Part shown: piece after piece, positions 17,885 to 25,673 of the stretch
Numbering within the stretch: position 1 is the first letter of the stretch
How the letters are laid out: each line of letters begins with the position of its first letter
NCBI RefSeq assembly: GCF_035934735.1
Contig: NZ_CP142396.1
Coordinates: forward strand, 1,178,001-1,242,000
Reading direction: 5' to 3'
Length of the DNA: 64,000 bases
From: Sedimentibacter sp. MB31-C6
GTDB taxonomy: Bacteria > Bacillota > Clostridia > Tissierellales > Sedimentibacteraceae
Notes under the pieces: model-generated
What the model saw: only the letters and a program-made list of their open reading frames with translations
What the model was told of the DNA's origin: nothing
The model's database searches: none
Translations under genes and position numbers: made by a program

Positions 17885-20248
17885 TTAGTCCTTCAATATT
17901 TCAACTATTCCGTTTCCACCGTCAACAATAACTCTATCTCCGGTTTTTAGTCTTAAAGTAGCATTGCCGCAACCAACAACAGCTGGAATTCCCATCTCTC
18001 TTGCAACAATTGCTGCATGTGACAGAGGCGCTCCAATGTCCGTAATAATTGCTGCTGCTTTTGGAAAAATCGGTGTCCACCCTATATTGGTAGTCGAAGC
18101 CACCAATATTTCTCCAAAAAGAAGCTTATCTCCCTCTTCTGGATTTGATAAGATACGTACAATTCCTTCTTTCCTTCCTGCAGCACCGGCACATCCTTTA
18201 AGGACTTCTGAATCATTTGATTTCACTGCAGGCATAGAGGCATCGTAATAGTCCATCCTTCTATTTGGATCCTTTAGCCACTCATAAGGATTAAATCGCC
18301 CCCTTATTATCGATGGTAAAGTTGGAAGAGTTTTATATTTTTCGTAGTTCTCTTTTCTTGCTGCAATATTGTTGATTTTCAACTTCTCACCAGAAAGAAG
18401 CTCCTCAATTTCATTAATATAAAAGAAGAAAACACCATCGCCTAAATCTAAAAATTCTCCTGCCCTTAGAGCAAAAGCTCGTACAACCCTGAATACCCTT
18501 ACAAATTCTGAGCGAGCCTCTTCCCTGAGCTTAGCACCTTCAGAGGCTTTTTCTAATTTCTTATTTAACCATTTTATTTTATTTGGATATTGTTTTTCAA
18601 ACCTGCTCTTGGCAGATTCAAATTTAATACGTTGCTTATCAAGAAGCTCATCCACATTAATATTAGACTTCTTGAACTCTTCTATTTGTTTATCAAGCCA
18701 ATTATCATCTTCCATAGGGTCTGGAATTGACAATTCATACTCATGAGCTCCTCTGTGTCCGTATTTATTCAAATACTCATTACGACTCAATTCTCCATTA
18801 ATGATTTTAGAAATACCAGCTACAGGTCCAAGGCTTGCTAACTCTTCATCCCCTCTAAGATTAGATAAAAGAGTGTTAGCGTCCTCGGTTCCAACTAATT
18901 TTATTAATTCTTTATCCAAAGTTGTAACATTAGTGATTTTTATTGCACCAGCACTTACACTTGACCATGCCTCATTAACATATGGTTGTATTTCGTTCTT
19001 CCATAATGATAGCAATTCTTCTTTAGTGACGGCATCTCTTATTTTTACTCTTATATTTTTACACCACTCTGGCGTTAGTTTTAAAAACTTGTCTAGCGTT
19101 TTAAAATCCTTTGTAGACTTTTTTGCTGTTTTAATTATTTTAGGGAGTATATTTTTTATTACTTCAAAGCGAGCATATGGATATATGGGTATACTCATTT
19201 CTTCAGGTATGTCCCCATAAAAATCTCCAAGAAGCTTTAACGAACTTCTAGCATCTTTACCAAGCATTGAAGATATCACAGAAACTCTTTTACTTATATT
19301 CATATATGGTCTACCGCAAATATTTCCAGATAAAACATAGTATCCGGGTATAAAATCTAAAGCTTCATCAAGGCGACTTTCAATACTCCAGTTAAATGGT
19401 GAAAAAACATCAGGTATGGCTTCAGCCACATTTGTATTTATCCAAAGTTCATCACTCATCATAGAATAATTGATTTCATAAGTATCTAAATCGCCAAATG
19501 ACAAGGTTGTAATCGGTCTTGCTTGTAAAATATATAGTCTTCCTTTAGAAACTGCCCATTCAATATCCTGAGGTTTTCCAAATTCATTCTCAAGATTAGA
19601 AGCATATTTAAATAATTTTAACGCATATTTCTTAAAGTCATCTGGACCTTCGTATTTTCCTTTAGGCCTATTAATTTTAAAATCAAAAGCATTGGATTCA
19701 CCAGATACAAGTTGTTCCCCTAAGCCATAGACGTAATTTCCTATCATGCTTGTGTAACTGCCGGTAATTGGATCGGATGTAAATAAAACTCCTGAAATTT
19801 CAGATTGAACCATTAACTGAACAACTATTGCAATTTGATGCGTAATCTCCATACCTTTAACTGAACTATATGATTTTACTCTTTCAGATTCTCTTGATTT
19901 AAAAACCGTATAGATAGCCTCATGTATGTCTTTATCTGCTTCAATATTAAGAACAGATTCAAACTCTCCAGCAAACGAAGCTTGAGCATTATCTTCACTG
20001 AAAGCAGATGACCTAATTGCAAATTTTGCATCTGCATTACTTTTTCTGATATCATTTAATAATAATTGAATTTGTTTCCAAGCCTCACCATTTAAATATT
20101 CATCTTGAAAAGCAGTTGGTAAAATAACAAATCCATCAGGAACAGGATATCCCCTTTGAAACATTTTAGAAAGCATGCTTCCTTTACCGCCGGCAAATGC
20201 CTGCTGTTCAGGTAGTAATTCTTTAAATTTGATTACATTCTTCTCCAT
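17885..20248 (-). CDS. PEP-synthase-like phosphotransferase, rifampicin-phosphotransferase architecture
   Basis: 787 residues. N-terminal ATP-grasp domain of the pyruvate phosphate dikinase type (AGGKGSMLSKM at 19-29; AIRSSAFSEDNAQ ~97-109; DIEWAVSKGRLYILQARPIT ~232-251). A long middle region (~265-690) resembles no domain I can name with certainty. The swivelling phospho-His domain lies at the extreme C-terminus (GAPLSHAAIVAREMGIP, His744). In real PEP synthase the His domain is central and a PEP-binding barrel follows; here the barrel is absent. This is the order of rifampicin phosphotransferase (Rph), which moves the beta-phosphate of ATP to a small-molecule hydroxyl. Substrate is unproven. 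Cotranscribed with the TetR gene 47 bases upstream. Confidence 0.82.
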   Translation of the reverse strand: MEKNVIKFKELLPEQQAFAGGKGSMLSKMFQRGYPVPDGFVILPTAFQDEYLNGEAWKQIQLLLNDIRKSNADAKFAIRSSAFSEDNAQASFAGEFESVLNIEADKDIHEAIYTVFKSRESERVKSYSSVKGMEITHQIAIVVQLMVQSEISGVLFTSDPITGSYTSMIGNYVYGLGEQLVSGESNAFDFKINRPKGKYEGPDDFKKYALKLFKYASNLENEFGKPQDIEWAVSKGRLYILQARPITTLSFGDLDTYEINYSMMSDELWINTNVAEAIPDVFSPFNWSIESRLDEALDFIPGYYVLSGNICGRPYMNISKRVSVISSMLGKDARSSLKLLGDFYGDIPEEMSIPIYPYARFEVIKNILPKIIKTAKKSTKDFKTLDKFLKLTPEWCKNIRVKIRDAVTKEELLSLWKNEIQPYVNEAWSSVSAGAIKITNVTTLDKELIKLVGTEDANTLLSNLRGDEELASLGPVAGISKIINGELSRNEYLNKYGHRGAHEYELSIPDPMEDDNWLDKQIEEFKKSNINVDELLDKQRIKFESAKSRFEKQYPNKIKWLNKKLEKASEGAKLREEARSEFVRVFRVVRAFALRAGEFLDLGDGVFFFYINEIEELLSGEKLKINNIAARKENYEKYKTLPTLPSIIRGRFNPYEWLKDPNRRMDYYDASMPAVKSNDSEVLKGCAGAAGRKEGIVRILSNPEEGDKLLFGEILVASTTNIGWTPIFPKAAAIITDIGAPLSHAAIVAREMGIPAVVGCGNATLRLKTGDRVIVDGGNGIVEILKD

Positions 20249-20295
20249 ATAATTCTCCTCTAAAAGATTTCTTCAAATTCATTGTATAATTTCTA

Positions 20296-20904
20296 CTAAA
20301 ATATTATTTCATCACTATCTAAGCCCAAAGCTTTTACAAACATATCATTTATTGAAATTGTATAATTAGCATGCTTAATTTCATCATTAATATAATCATT
20401 ATAAAAAATACTTTGAGGCAGTGAAACAACTGTTCTTAGCAAGATATCAGCAGTTTCATATGGGAATTTCACGCTAAAGATACCTTCATTAACTCCTTGC
20501 TCAATAATTCTGCCTAATGGTGAAACAAACTTATGAGCAACAGTTACATAGTATTTATAAAGAGTAAAATCAGATTTTAACAACATGCTCAAATATTTTG
20601 CATATTCTCTGTTTGAATTTTGAAGTTCTGACTTCTTTTTTAAAAACAACTTTAATTTTTCTAATGCATTAAGATCTTTATCTTCAACAACAGGCTCAAG
20701 TAGTTCTAATAGTTTTTCTATAATATTATTAATACTTTCTGTAAGGACCTCATCTTTTGACTTAAAATAATGATAAAATCCACCCTTTGAAAGCCCTGAA
20801 GCATTTAGAATGTCATCGACACTAGTTTCTTCATAACCTTTCTCAATAAATAATCTTTCAGAAATTCTTATAAGTTCATTTTTTTTATCACTACGTTTAA
20901 CCAT
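20296..20904 (-). CDS. TetR-family regulator upstream of the Rph-like gene
   Basis: 202 residues from ATG 20904, chosen because AAGGAGGAAAAT precedes it; the open frame runs 29 codons further upstream but crosses the promoter and operator. Helix-turn-helix: RISERLFIEKGYEETSVDDI then LSKGGFYHYFKSKDEVL. Predicted to bind the 22-base palindrome immediately upstream of its ribosome site and to control itself and the following phosphotransferase, a usual resistance or stress arrangement. Ligand unknown. Confidence 0.9.
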   Translation of the reverse strand: MVKRSDKKNELIRISERLFIEKGYEETSVDDILNASGLSKGGFYHYFKSKDEVLTESINNIIEKLLELLEPVVEDKDLNALEKLKLFLKKKSELQNSNREYAKYLSMLLKSDFTLYKYYVTVAHKFVSPLGRIIEQGVNEGIFSVKFPYETADILLRTVVSLPQSIFYNDYINDEIKHANYTISINDMFVKALGLDSDEIIF

Positions 20905-20916
20905 ATTTTCCTCCTT

Positions 20917-20938
20917 AACAAACCGACGTCGGTTTGTT
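20917..20938 (-). promoter_or_regulatory. TetR operator, 22-base perfect palindrome
   Basis: AACAAACCGAC followed by GTCGGTTTGTT. It sits just downstream of the -10 hexamer and touches the ribosome site, so a bound repressor would block transcription. Confidence 0.88.
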
Positions 20939-20941
20939 TTT

Positions 20942-20970
20942 AGTGTAGACAAAAATTTTATATTTGTCAA
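20942..20970 (-). promoter_or_regulatory. Promoter of the TetR/Rph-like operon
   Basis: Minus-strand TTGACA, 17-base spacer, TACACT, immediately upstream of the palindromic operator. Confidence 0.8.
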
Positions 20971-20989
20971 GGTAATATGGCACAAAAAC

Positions 20990-21019
20990 AAAAAATCTCC
21001 TTAAAAATAATTAAGGAGA
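20990..21019 (-). terminator. Terminator of the TetR/membrane-protein operon
   Basis: Nine-base stem TCTCCTTAA / TTAAGGAGA with a six-base loop, followed on the minus strand by TTTTT. It separates this operon from the next promoter by about 20 bases. Confidence 0.82.
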
Positions 21020-21031
21020 CTTTCTTTATTC

Positions 21032-21604
21032 TTATTTGTTTTTGTCAATTTTTCTAAATCCAAAGTATATTAAAACTATGCATATTATCAATCCTACCAT
21101 TGCTGGTATAAATACAGATTTTCCAGCTTCTCCACCAAATGCAACACTCCACGCCATTTTAGCTACTGCTATGAATATCATTACTGAAATACCAAAATAT
21201 AAGTTTCGTTTCCAAAAAGCTACAGCCAAAGTTGAAATTGAAATAGGTATAAGTAATGCTATTAATATTTTTGATATATCCCAGTTACCTAACAAATAAT
21301 CTTTTTCCATTGCCAAAAATTCCTTGACTTGGTCATTTACAATTTCTGGTTTAGGAAACCAAAACATACTTGTGAATATTAAAAAAATAGTTATTGATAT
21401 GCCTGCCCAACTTCTTTTATATGCAAAATAGCAAAATGGAATAAGAAAAAGAGGCCTGATATACCAGCTTAATTGATTCTGATGGCGTTCGTATGCCCAG
21501 TTAAAAAAATTATTGTTTGTAAATGCTAATATGATAAAAATTATTGTACCCAATGCAAATAATAAAGCTATTATCTTATCATAACGTTTAAATTTATTTT
21601 CCAT
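21032..21604 (-). CDS. Small multi-pass membrane protein of unknown function
   Basis: 190 residues with about six hydrophobic helices (for example IIALLFALGTIIFIILAF near the start and AMVGLIICIVLIYFGF near the end) and a Lys-rich tail. No catalytic or transport motif recognised. It follows a TetR gene by 24 bases in the same transcript, so it is probably the regulated target. Such regulator plus membrane-protein pairs are often linked to efflux or membrane stress, which is only inference here. Confidence 0.75.
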   Translation of the reverse strand: MENKFKRYDKIIALLFALGTIIFIILAFTNNNFFNWAYERHQNQLSWYIRPLFLIPFCYFAYKRSWAGISITIFLIFTSMFWFPKPEIVNDQVKEFLAMEKDYLLGNWDISKILIALLIPISISTLAVAFWKRNLYFGISVMIFIAVAKMAWSVAFGGEAGKSVFIPAMVGLIICIVLIYFGFRKIDKNK

Positions 21605-21628
21605 AATTACCTCCTTATGATCTTTAAA

Positions 21629-22237
21629 TTATTTACCTAATCCATTTTTAATAAAATCAACATAATAATCAAGATTTTTAATAATGTTGTTTATTTCTAA
21701 ATCCTCTTCATTACTAAAAATTTCATCGAAATTTGAAAACATATAACTTATAATTTTTAAAATAAAGTCGCTAGGGATATCATCTCTGAAATTACCATCT
21801 CCTATAGCACTTTCAATCATCTTTTTTAAAGGATTAACGGAATCTCCAGATAATTGGATTTTAGCAATATTATAAATTTCATTACCTTTTTCTTTTGCCA
21901 GCATCTTGCTAAGATTATGGTATTTGGGATAAAGAGCAGCAAATTCAGCTCCTATTCTTGCTTGTAATTTAAATTTTTCAAATATATCATCTTTTTTAAT
22001 TTCAATTGATTCTTTAAAATGATTATTAATAAATTCCCACTTAGTTTTAACAGAAGATTCAAGCAAATATAAATAAAGTTCTTGTTTATCTTTATAGTGA
22101 TAATAAAATGTACCCTTGCTGATGCTTGCTTTTTTTATAATATTGTTTAAAGAAGCTTCTTCATATTTTTTTACAGAAAATTCATCTAAAGCCGCCTCTA
22201 ATAACTCTGTTCTTTTTTCAAAACTTTTTTCTTTCAA
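21629..22237 (-). CDS. TetR-family regulator of the small membrane protein
   Basis: 202 residues. Helix-turn-helix at ELLEAALDEFSVKKYEEASL then ISKGTFYYHYKDKQELYLYL (~11-56). The remainder is helical and unrecognised. AAAGGAG ribosome site before ATG. Two partial palindromes TAGACCATTTGGTCTA and TAGACTGCATGGTCTA lie right upstream, so autoregulation is expected. Confidence 0.88.
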   Translation of the reverse strand: MKEKSFEKRTELLEAALDEFSVKKYEEASLNNIIKKASISKGTFYYHYKDKQELYLYLLESSVKTKWEFINNHFKESIEIKKDDIFEKFKLQARIGAEFAALYPKYHNLSKMLAKEKGNEIYNIAKIQLSGDSVNPLKKMIESAIGDGNFRDDIPSDFILKIISYMFSNFDEIFSNEEDLEINNIIKNLDYYVDFIKNGLGK

Positions 22238-22260
22238 TAATTTATACTCCTTTCTTTTAA

Positions 22261-22324
22261 TAGACCATTTGGTCTAGACTGCATGGTCTACAATTAGAAT
22301 ATCGTATTTTTACTATTTTGTCAA
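22261..22324 (-). promoter_or_regulatory. Promoter and paired operator of the third TetR gene
   Basis: Minus-strand TTGACA (22319-22324), 17-base spacer, TATTCT (22296-22301). Downstream are two overlapping 16-base near-palindromes, TAGACCATTTGGTCTA (22261-22276) and TAGACTGCATGGTCTA (22275-22290), offset by 14 bases. Confidence 0.82.
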
Positions 22325-22336
22325 TAGTATTTAACA

Positions 22337-22374
22337 AATAAAAAATCCCATTGACTAAAAAGTAAACGGGATTT
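22337..22374 (-). terminator. Terminator after the GIY-YIG-like gene
   Basis: AAATCCC…GGGATTT outer stem continued by a partly paired ACT/AGT inner stem; followed on the minus strand by TTTTT. About 35 bases past the stop. Confidence 0.72.
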
Positions 22375-22407
22375 GCTATATCTAACTATTAAAATGAAGA
22401 CATTCTT

Positions 22408-22758
22408 TTAATTGTTATAAGATATCATATTTTGATTTTTCAATTTTTCTTCCCATACCATTTTCATAATATCTAGTTCTTCACTATAATCAGTTTTCAA
22501 TTCATCTTTATCATACTTAAGAATTTCAAGAATTTTTATTTCAAAATTTTCTGATTTATATTCATTCCACTCTTTTTGTAATAATTTATGTGGATAACTT
22601 CCAGCCTTTAATTGGAATTTTATACTGTTAATTTTCCCTTTTAAATTTTGAGTTACCTCAAGATAAAATTTATTATTAACCTTTGAACGTATAACAAATA
22701 TCCCCATGTCAGGTTTCATTTGTTTATATTGTTCCTTTAATTCTTTTTTCCTATCCAT
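22408..22758 (-). CDS. GIY-YIG-like small protein, degenerate
   Basis: 116 residues. The segment MGIFVIRSKVNNKFYLEVTQNLKGKI (two parts, ~18-43) follows the layout of GIY-YIG proteins of Bacilli and Clostridia, where a G-x-Y strand and a Y-x-G strand frame the fold, but the first motif reads G-I-F and the second F-Y-L, so nuclease activity is doubtful. From memory, proteins of this length and start (MDRKKELKEQYKQMK) are commonly labelled GIY-YIG nuclease family. It starts 11 bases after the preceding gene, same transcript. Confidence 0.65.
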   Translation of the reverse strand: MDRKKELKEQYKQMKPDMGIFVIRSKVNNKFYLEVTQNLKGKINSIKFQLKAGSYPHKLLQKEWNEYKSENFEIKILEILKYDKDELKTDYSEELDIMKMVWEEKLKNQNMISYNN

Positions 22759-22769
22759 AATTTATCACC

Positions 22770-23249
22770 TTAATATCCCATTTCTTTCAATAATCTTGAT
22801 AAAGTACGCAATCTTTCACCTATAATTTCGCCATCTTCACTGAGTGCTTGATTAAATAATTTAATATCTTCATCGATTTTATCATTTTCAGTACATATAG
22901 CAACTGTCATAGCATCACCTTGTAAACCAACTCTGTCTATGATAGGTTTTTCTGTATCATATAATTTTTCATATCTATATGCATCTTGAAAATGTAATTT
23001 AGTTCTGCAAACTAAAATTGCTAAATCTAAAACTCGGTGCAGAGGCAATTCTTCAGATTGTCTTGACCATTTTTCTCCAGTATATCTCCATACTTTAGCT
23101 GAAATATCAACTTTGCCTCTATCATTCCATTGAGCTAATCCTAAGGAAAGTCCCTTTGCATCAGTTTTATAAGCATTTCTTCCATCAACATTTTCATAAT
23201 TTTCTGAAACTATAACTGGTTTATGTTTTAAAGTAGTTGGTATTTTCAT
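22770..23249 (-). CDS. Conserved hypothetical protein, DUF6530-like
   Basis: 159 residues, soluble, no signal. Opens MKIPTTLKHKPVIVSENYEN and contains LSLGLAQWNDRG and EELPLHRVLDLAILV. I recall this pattern as the DUF6530 family of Bacillota, without known function. First gene of a two-gene transcript with the GIY-YIG-like protein. AGGAGTAAGT ribosome site. Its promoter is followed by a 35-base palindrome, so it is probably repressed by a regulator encoded elsewhere. Confidence 0.7.
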   Translation of the reverse strand: MKIPTTLKHKPVIVSENYENVDGRNAYKTDAKGLSLGLAQWNDRGKVDISAKVWRYTGEKWSRQSEELPLHRVLDLAILVCRTKLHFQDAYRYEKLYDTEKPIIDRVGLQGDAMTVAICTENDKIDEDIKLFNQALSEDGEIIGERLRTLSRLLKEMGY

Positions 23250-23273
23250 TACTTACTCCTCCATTATTATTTG

Positions 23274-23308
23274 ATTTAGTAAGTTAGTAAATTACTAACT
23301 TACTAAAT
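23274..23308 (-). promoter_or_regulatory. Long operator-like palindrome without a linked regulator
   Basis: Two 17-base arms around a single central base: ATTTAGTAAGTTAGTAA and TTACTAACTTACTAAAT. Inside each arm TAGTAAG/TTAGTAA is itself a tandem half-site, the layout of MarR- or HxlR-type operators. It lies directly after the -10 of the DUF6530-like gene. Confidence 0.75.
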
Positions 23309-23309
23309 T

Positions 23310-23338
23310 ATAATAATGTATTTTATTATTTTTGTCAA
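23310..23338 (-). promoter_or_regulatory. Promoter of the DUF6530-like/GIY-YIG-like pair
   Basis: Minus-strand TTGACA, 17-base spacer, TATTAT, abutting the 35-base palindrome. Confidence 0.75.
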
Positions 23339-23371
23339 TATGAAAATTTATTCTTAAATATTTAGCAAGGC

Positions 23372-23404
23372 AAAAAAATAAGAGTGGAAATATTATATTT
23401 CCAC
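23372..23404 (-). terminator. Terminator overlapping the end of the papain-like gene
   Basis: Nine-base perfect stem GTGGAAATA / TATTTCCAC whose three-base loop is the TAA stop codon itself; T-rich tail (A-run 23372-23378) on the minus strand. Confidence 0.85.
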
Positions 23405-23980
23405 CCATTGATAATTTGGATCTTTTTTTATCGTATTCTCAATTTTTCTTGACCATTTCACATTTTTAAGATTTCCTTTATAAACTACTTTACTATTTAA
23501 ATTAAGCAAATCCTGAGGCCTAACAAGGTTCCTAGGTATTCCAAGGTCTGATATACCACTTTTATTTAAAATATAATATACAAACTCTGAACACAAAAAC
23601 CTATCATTGTAGCAAGCTTCTTTATTTAATAAACTGTTTAATAAACCAAAATAATTATATTTATATGAATTTCTATTAATAATAAATTCATATAATAAGC
23701 TTTCAGCCTTTTCATATTCTTCTTTTGATATTTCTACCTCTAATACTAATCCTTGTAGATTTTTACATAATCCATATACTCCACTATTTATATCTTCTTT
23801 TACGAACCTACCGACAAAAGGATTATATACATTTTTTCTTCCAAAGCTATACATTTGACAAAGCCCTTTATCTAGTGAAATGGCTGCATGTGTATATTCA
23901 TCATTTTTAATTAAGCCAATCATTCTTGATAAAACCGTATTAGTCCTTGTAAGTACTATATACAAATGCTTTTTATCCAT
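23393..23980 (-). CDS. Permuted papain-like (NlpC/P60 superfamily, YiiX-type) protein
   Basis: 195 residues from ATG 23980, chosen for the GGAGGAAAAAAT ribosome site; an ORF start 11 codons upstream lacks one. The order of likely catalytic residues is His before Cys (YTHAAISLD at ~28-36; RFLCSEFVYYIL at ~126-137), as in circularly permuted papain-fold proteins such as YiiX/YebB. Their substrates are often amide or thioester bonds of lipids or cell-wall peptides. No signal peptide, so probably cytosolic. Activity here is inferred from fold pattern only. Single gene. Confidence 0.7.
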   Translation of the reverse strand: MDKKHLYIVLTRTNTVLSRMIGLIKNDEYTHAAISLDKGLCQMYSFGRKNVYNPFVGRFVKEDINSGVYGLCKNLQGLVLEVEISKEEYEKAESLLYEFIINRNSYKYNYFGLLNSLLNKEACYNDRFLCSEFVYYILNKSGISDLGIPRNLVRPQDLLNLNSKVVYKGNLKNVKWSRKIENTIKKDPNYQWVEI

Positions 23981-24156
23981 ATTTTTTCCTCCATAGTTGC
24001 TAAATGTACTCATTATGATACAAAGGACTTAAAAAAATATAAATGAAACATTAATGAATCATTAATTTTAGATTGTAATTACCTAAAGGTTGTCCAATTA
24101 TACATCCACATACTTAGACGTAAATTAATAGTTATTTGTTTCATCAAAAATTAAAA

Positions 24157-24198
24157 TAAAAAAATCACCGATAACCTTTTAATTGATTAATCGATGAT
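24157..24198 (-). terminator. Terminator of the uracil-DNA glycosylase gene
   Basis: ATCATCGAT pairs with ATCGGTGAT (one G-U) across a 17-base loop, followed on the minus strand by TTTTTTTATTTT. Six bases past the stop. Confidence 0.8.
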
Positions 24199-24204
24199 AT
24201 TACG

Positions 24205-24918
24205 CTAACCAAGCCAATTTACTTCATTCATTGTATCTTTAAAACAATTACTTTTTAAAAAATCATCTTCATATTTATTAGAACACATCATAGGATGTCT
24301 ACTAATATACAAATTTCCGTTCTTAATATATTTTCTTTTATCTTCGGCTTGTTTTCCCCACAAAAACCAACTTATATTTTTATTATGACTAGATATATAT
24401 TCTAAAAGTTCTATACTGAATGGTTCCCAAATAGAAATATGGCTACCTGTTATACCTGCTTCTACAGTAAAATATGTGTTTAATAATAAGACACCCTGTT
24501 TCTCCCATGATTTGAAAATTTCATCAGGAGGCAAAATGTTAAAACTTCCATCCTTAATATACTTTTGAATTTCAGAAAATTTTTTTATTTCATTATAATC
24601 TTCAATATTGTTATAATTTTTATATATTAATCTAACAATATTTTTTAAGGATACCTGTCTAAATTTATCATTCCACGAATGTAAATCTCCTACTTCAAAA
24701 GCCCTACCGGTTGCCTTTCCCTTTTCAGGATATGGGTCCTGTCCTAAAATTACAACTTTTACATCATATAAATTGCTTTTTAAAAATCGCAGAACATTAT
24801 TTTTATCTGGATTTATATTATTTCCGATTTTATCTTCAATTGCGTGTAATTTATTTATTATATCATTTGTTAAAAAACTCTCCCATGATAAATGATAATC
24901 CTTTGGTATTATACTCAT
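24205..24918 (-). CDS. ung: Uracil-DNA glycosylase, family 1-like with altered motifs
   Basis: Removes uracil from DNA to start base-excision repair. 237 residues, right for Ung. Seen: WESFL near the N-terminus, VVILGQDPYP (~55-64) with the catalytic Asp61, GRAFEV, LLLNTYFTVE (~153-162) and the second His motif HPMMCS (His208). Canonical family 1 has GQDPYH and HPSPLS, so His after Tyr is Pro here and the Ser-Pro-Leu of the minor-groove loop is Met-Met-Cys. The fold and both catalytic residues are retained. Could be a divergent paralogue; no second ung is in the window. Confidence 0.85.
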   Translation of the reverse strand: MSIIPKDYHLSWESFLTNDIINKLHAIEDKIGNNINPDKNNVLRFLKSNLYDVKVVILGQDPYPEKGKATGRAFEVGDLHSWNDKFRQVSLKNIVRLIYKNYNNIEDYNEIKKFSEIQKYIKDGSFNILPPDEIFKSWEKQGVLLLNTYFTVEAGITGSHISIWEPFSIELLEYISSHNKNISWFLWGKQAEDKRKYIKNGNLYISRHPMMCSNKYEDDFLKSNCFKDTMNEVNWLG

Positions 24919-25001
24919 ATTATTCCTCTATATTTTTAATTTCTATCATTTACAATCTACTCTCGAATTAAGATTAGTAAATCTATTATATACAAAAAAT
25001 G

Positions 25002-25478
25002 CTATAACGTTAAATCTATATGACAATATCCATTTGGATTCTTCTCTAAATATTTTTGATGATATTCTTCTGCAGGAAAGAAATTCTTAAGTTTTTCTAG
25101 TTCTGTTACAATAGGTTTATCATATTTAAGTTGTTCAATTTTAAAGGACTCCTTAATAATACTAATATCTTTATCATCTATATAATAAACACCAGTTCTA
25201 TATTGTGTCCCTACATCTCCACCTTGTCTATTTATAATTGTTGGGTCTATAACCTTCCAAAAAATTTCTAAAATTTTATTTAAAGATACTTCTTCTTCAT
25301 TATATTTAATATATACTGTTTCTGCATATCCTGTACTATTTGTACATACTTGCTCATAAGTTGGGTTGTCAGTACTCCCATTGGCATATCCTACTATTGT
25401 TTCCTTTATTCCATCCTTTAGGTCAAAATATGCCTGAAGTCCCCAAAAACAACCACCTGCTAAATATATTTCTTTCAT
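25002..25478 (-). CDS. msrA: Peptide-methionine (S)-S-oxide reductase
   Basis: Repairs oxidised methionine in proteins using thioredoxin. 158 residues, normal for a single-domain MsrA. Seen: AGGCFWG at 7-13 with catalytic Cys10, VGYANG (~30-35), [14 protein letters not shown] (~86-99) and [16 protein letters not shown] (~134-149), including a possible recycling Cys. Start ATG with TAGGAG upstream. Monocistronic and divergent from the ArsR/sulfur-transfer operon; no msrB in the window. Confidence 0.96.
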   Translation of the reverse strand: MKEIYLAGGCFWGLQAYFDLKDGIKETIVGYANGSTDNPTYEQVCTNSTGYAETVYIKYNEEEVSLNKILEIFWKVIDPTIINRQGGDVGTQYRTGVYYIDDKDISIIKESFKIEQLKYDKPIVTELEKLKNFFPAEEYHQKYLEKNPNGYCHIDLTL

Positions 25479-25571
25479 AATATAATCTCCTAATTTTTTA
25501 TATTATTATTTGAAACAAAAAACTTTTTATTAATTTTAACATATATTTAATAAAAATTCTATAAAAAACTA

Positions 25572-25599
25572 TTGACATTATATTCATATATGCTAATAT
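25572..25599 (+). promoter_or_regulatory. Promoter of the ArsR/CoA-disulfide reductase-like operon
   Basis: TTGACA, 16-base spacer, TAATAT. Around the -10 an AT-rich inverted repeat ATATTC…GAATAT (25580-25607 region) resembles ArsR-type operators; the operator call is weak. Confidence 0.6.
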
Positions 25600-25673
25600 T
25601 AGAATATATTAATATTTAAATATATATGTGTTTTAGTATGTTAAATGTATGTCAATTTAAATAATAAAAAGAG

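Noticed and set aside
17885-20248. Phosphoenolpyruvate synthase
   Set aside because: The phospho-His domain is at the C-terminus and the PEP-binding barrel is missing, so the PEP synthase reaction is not supported.
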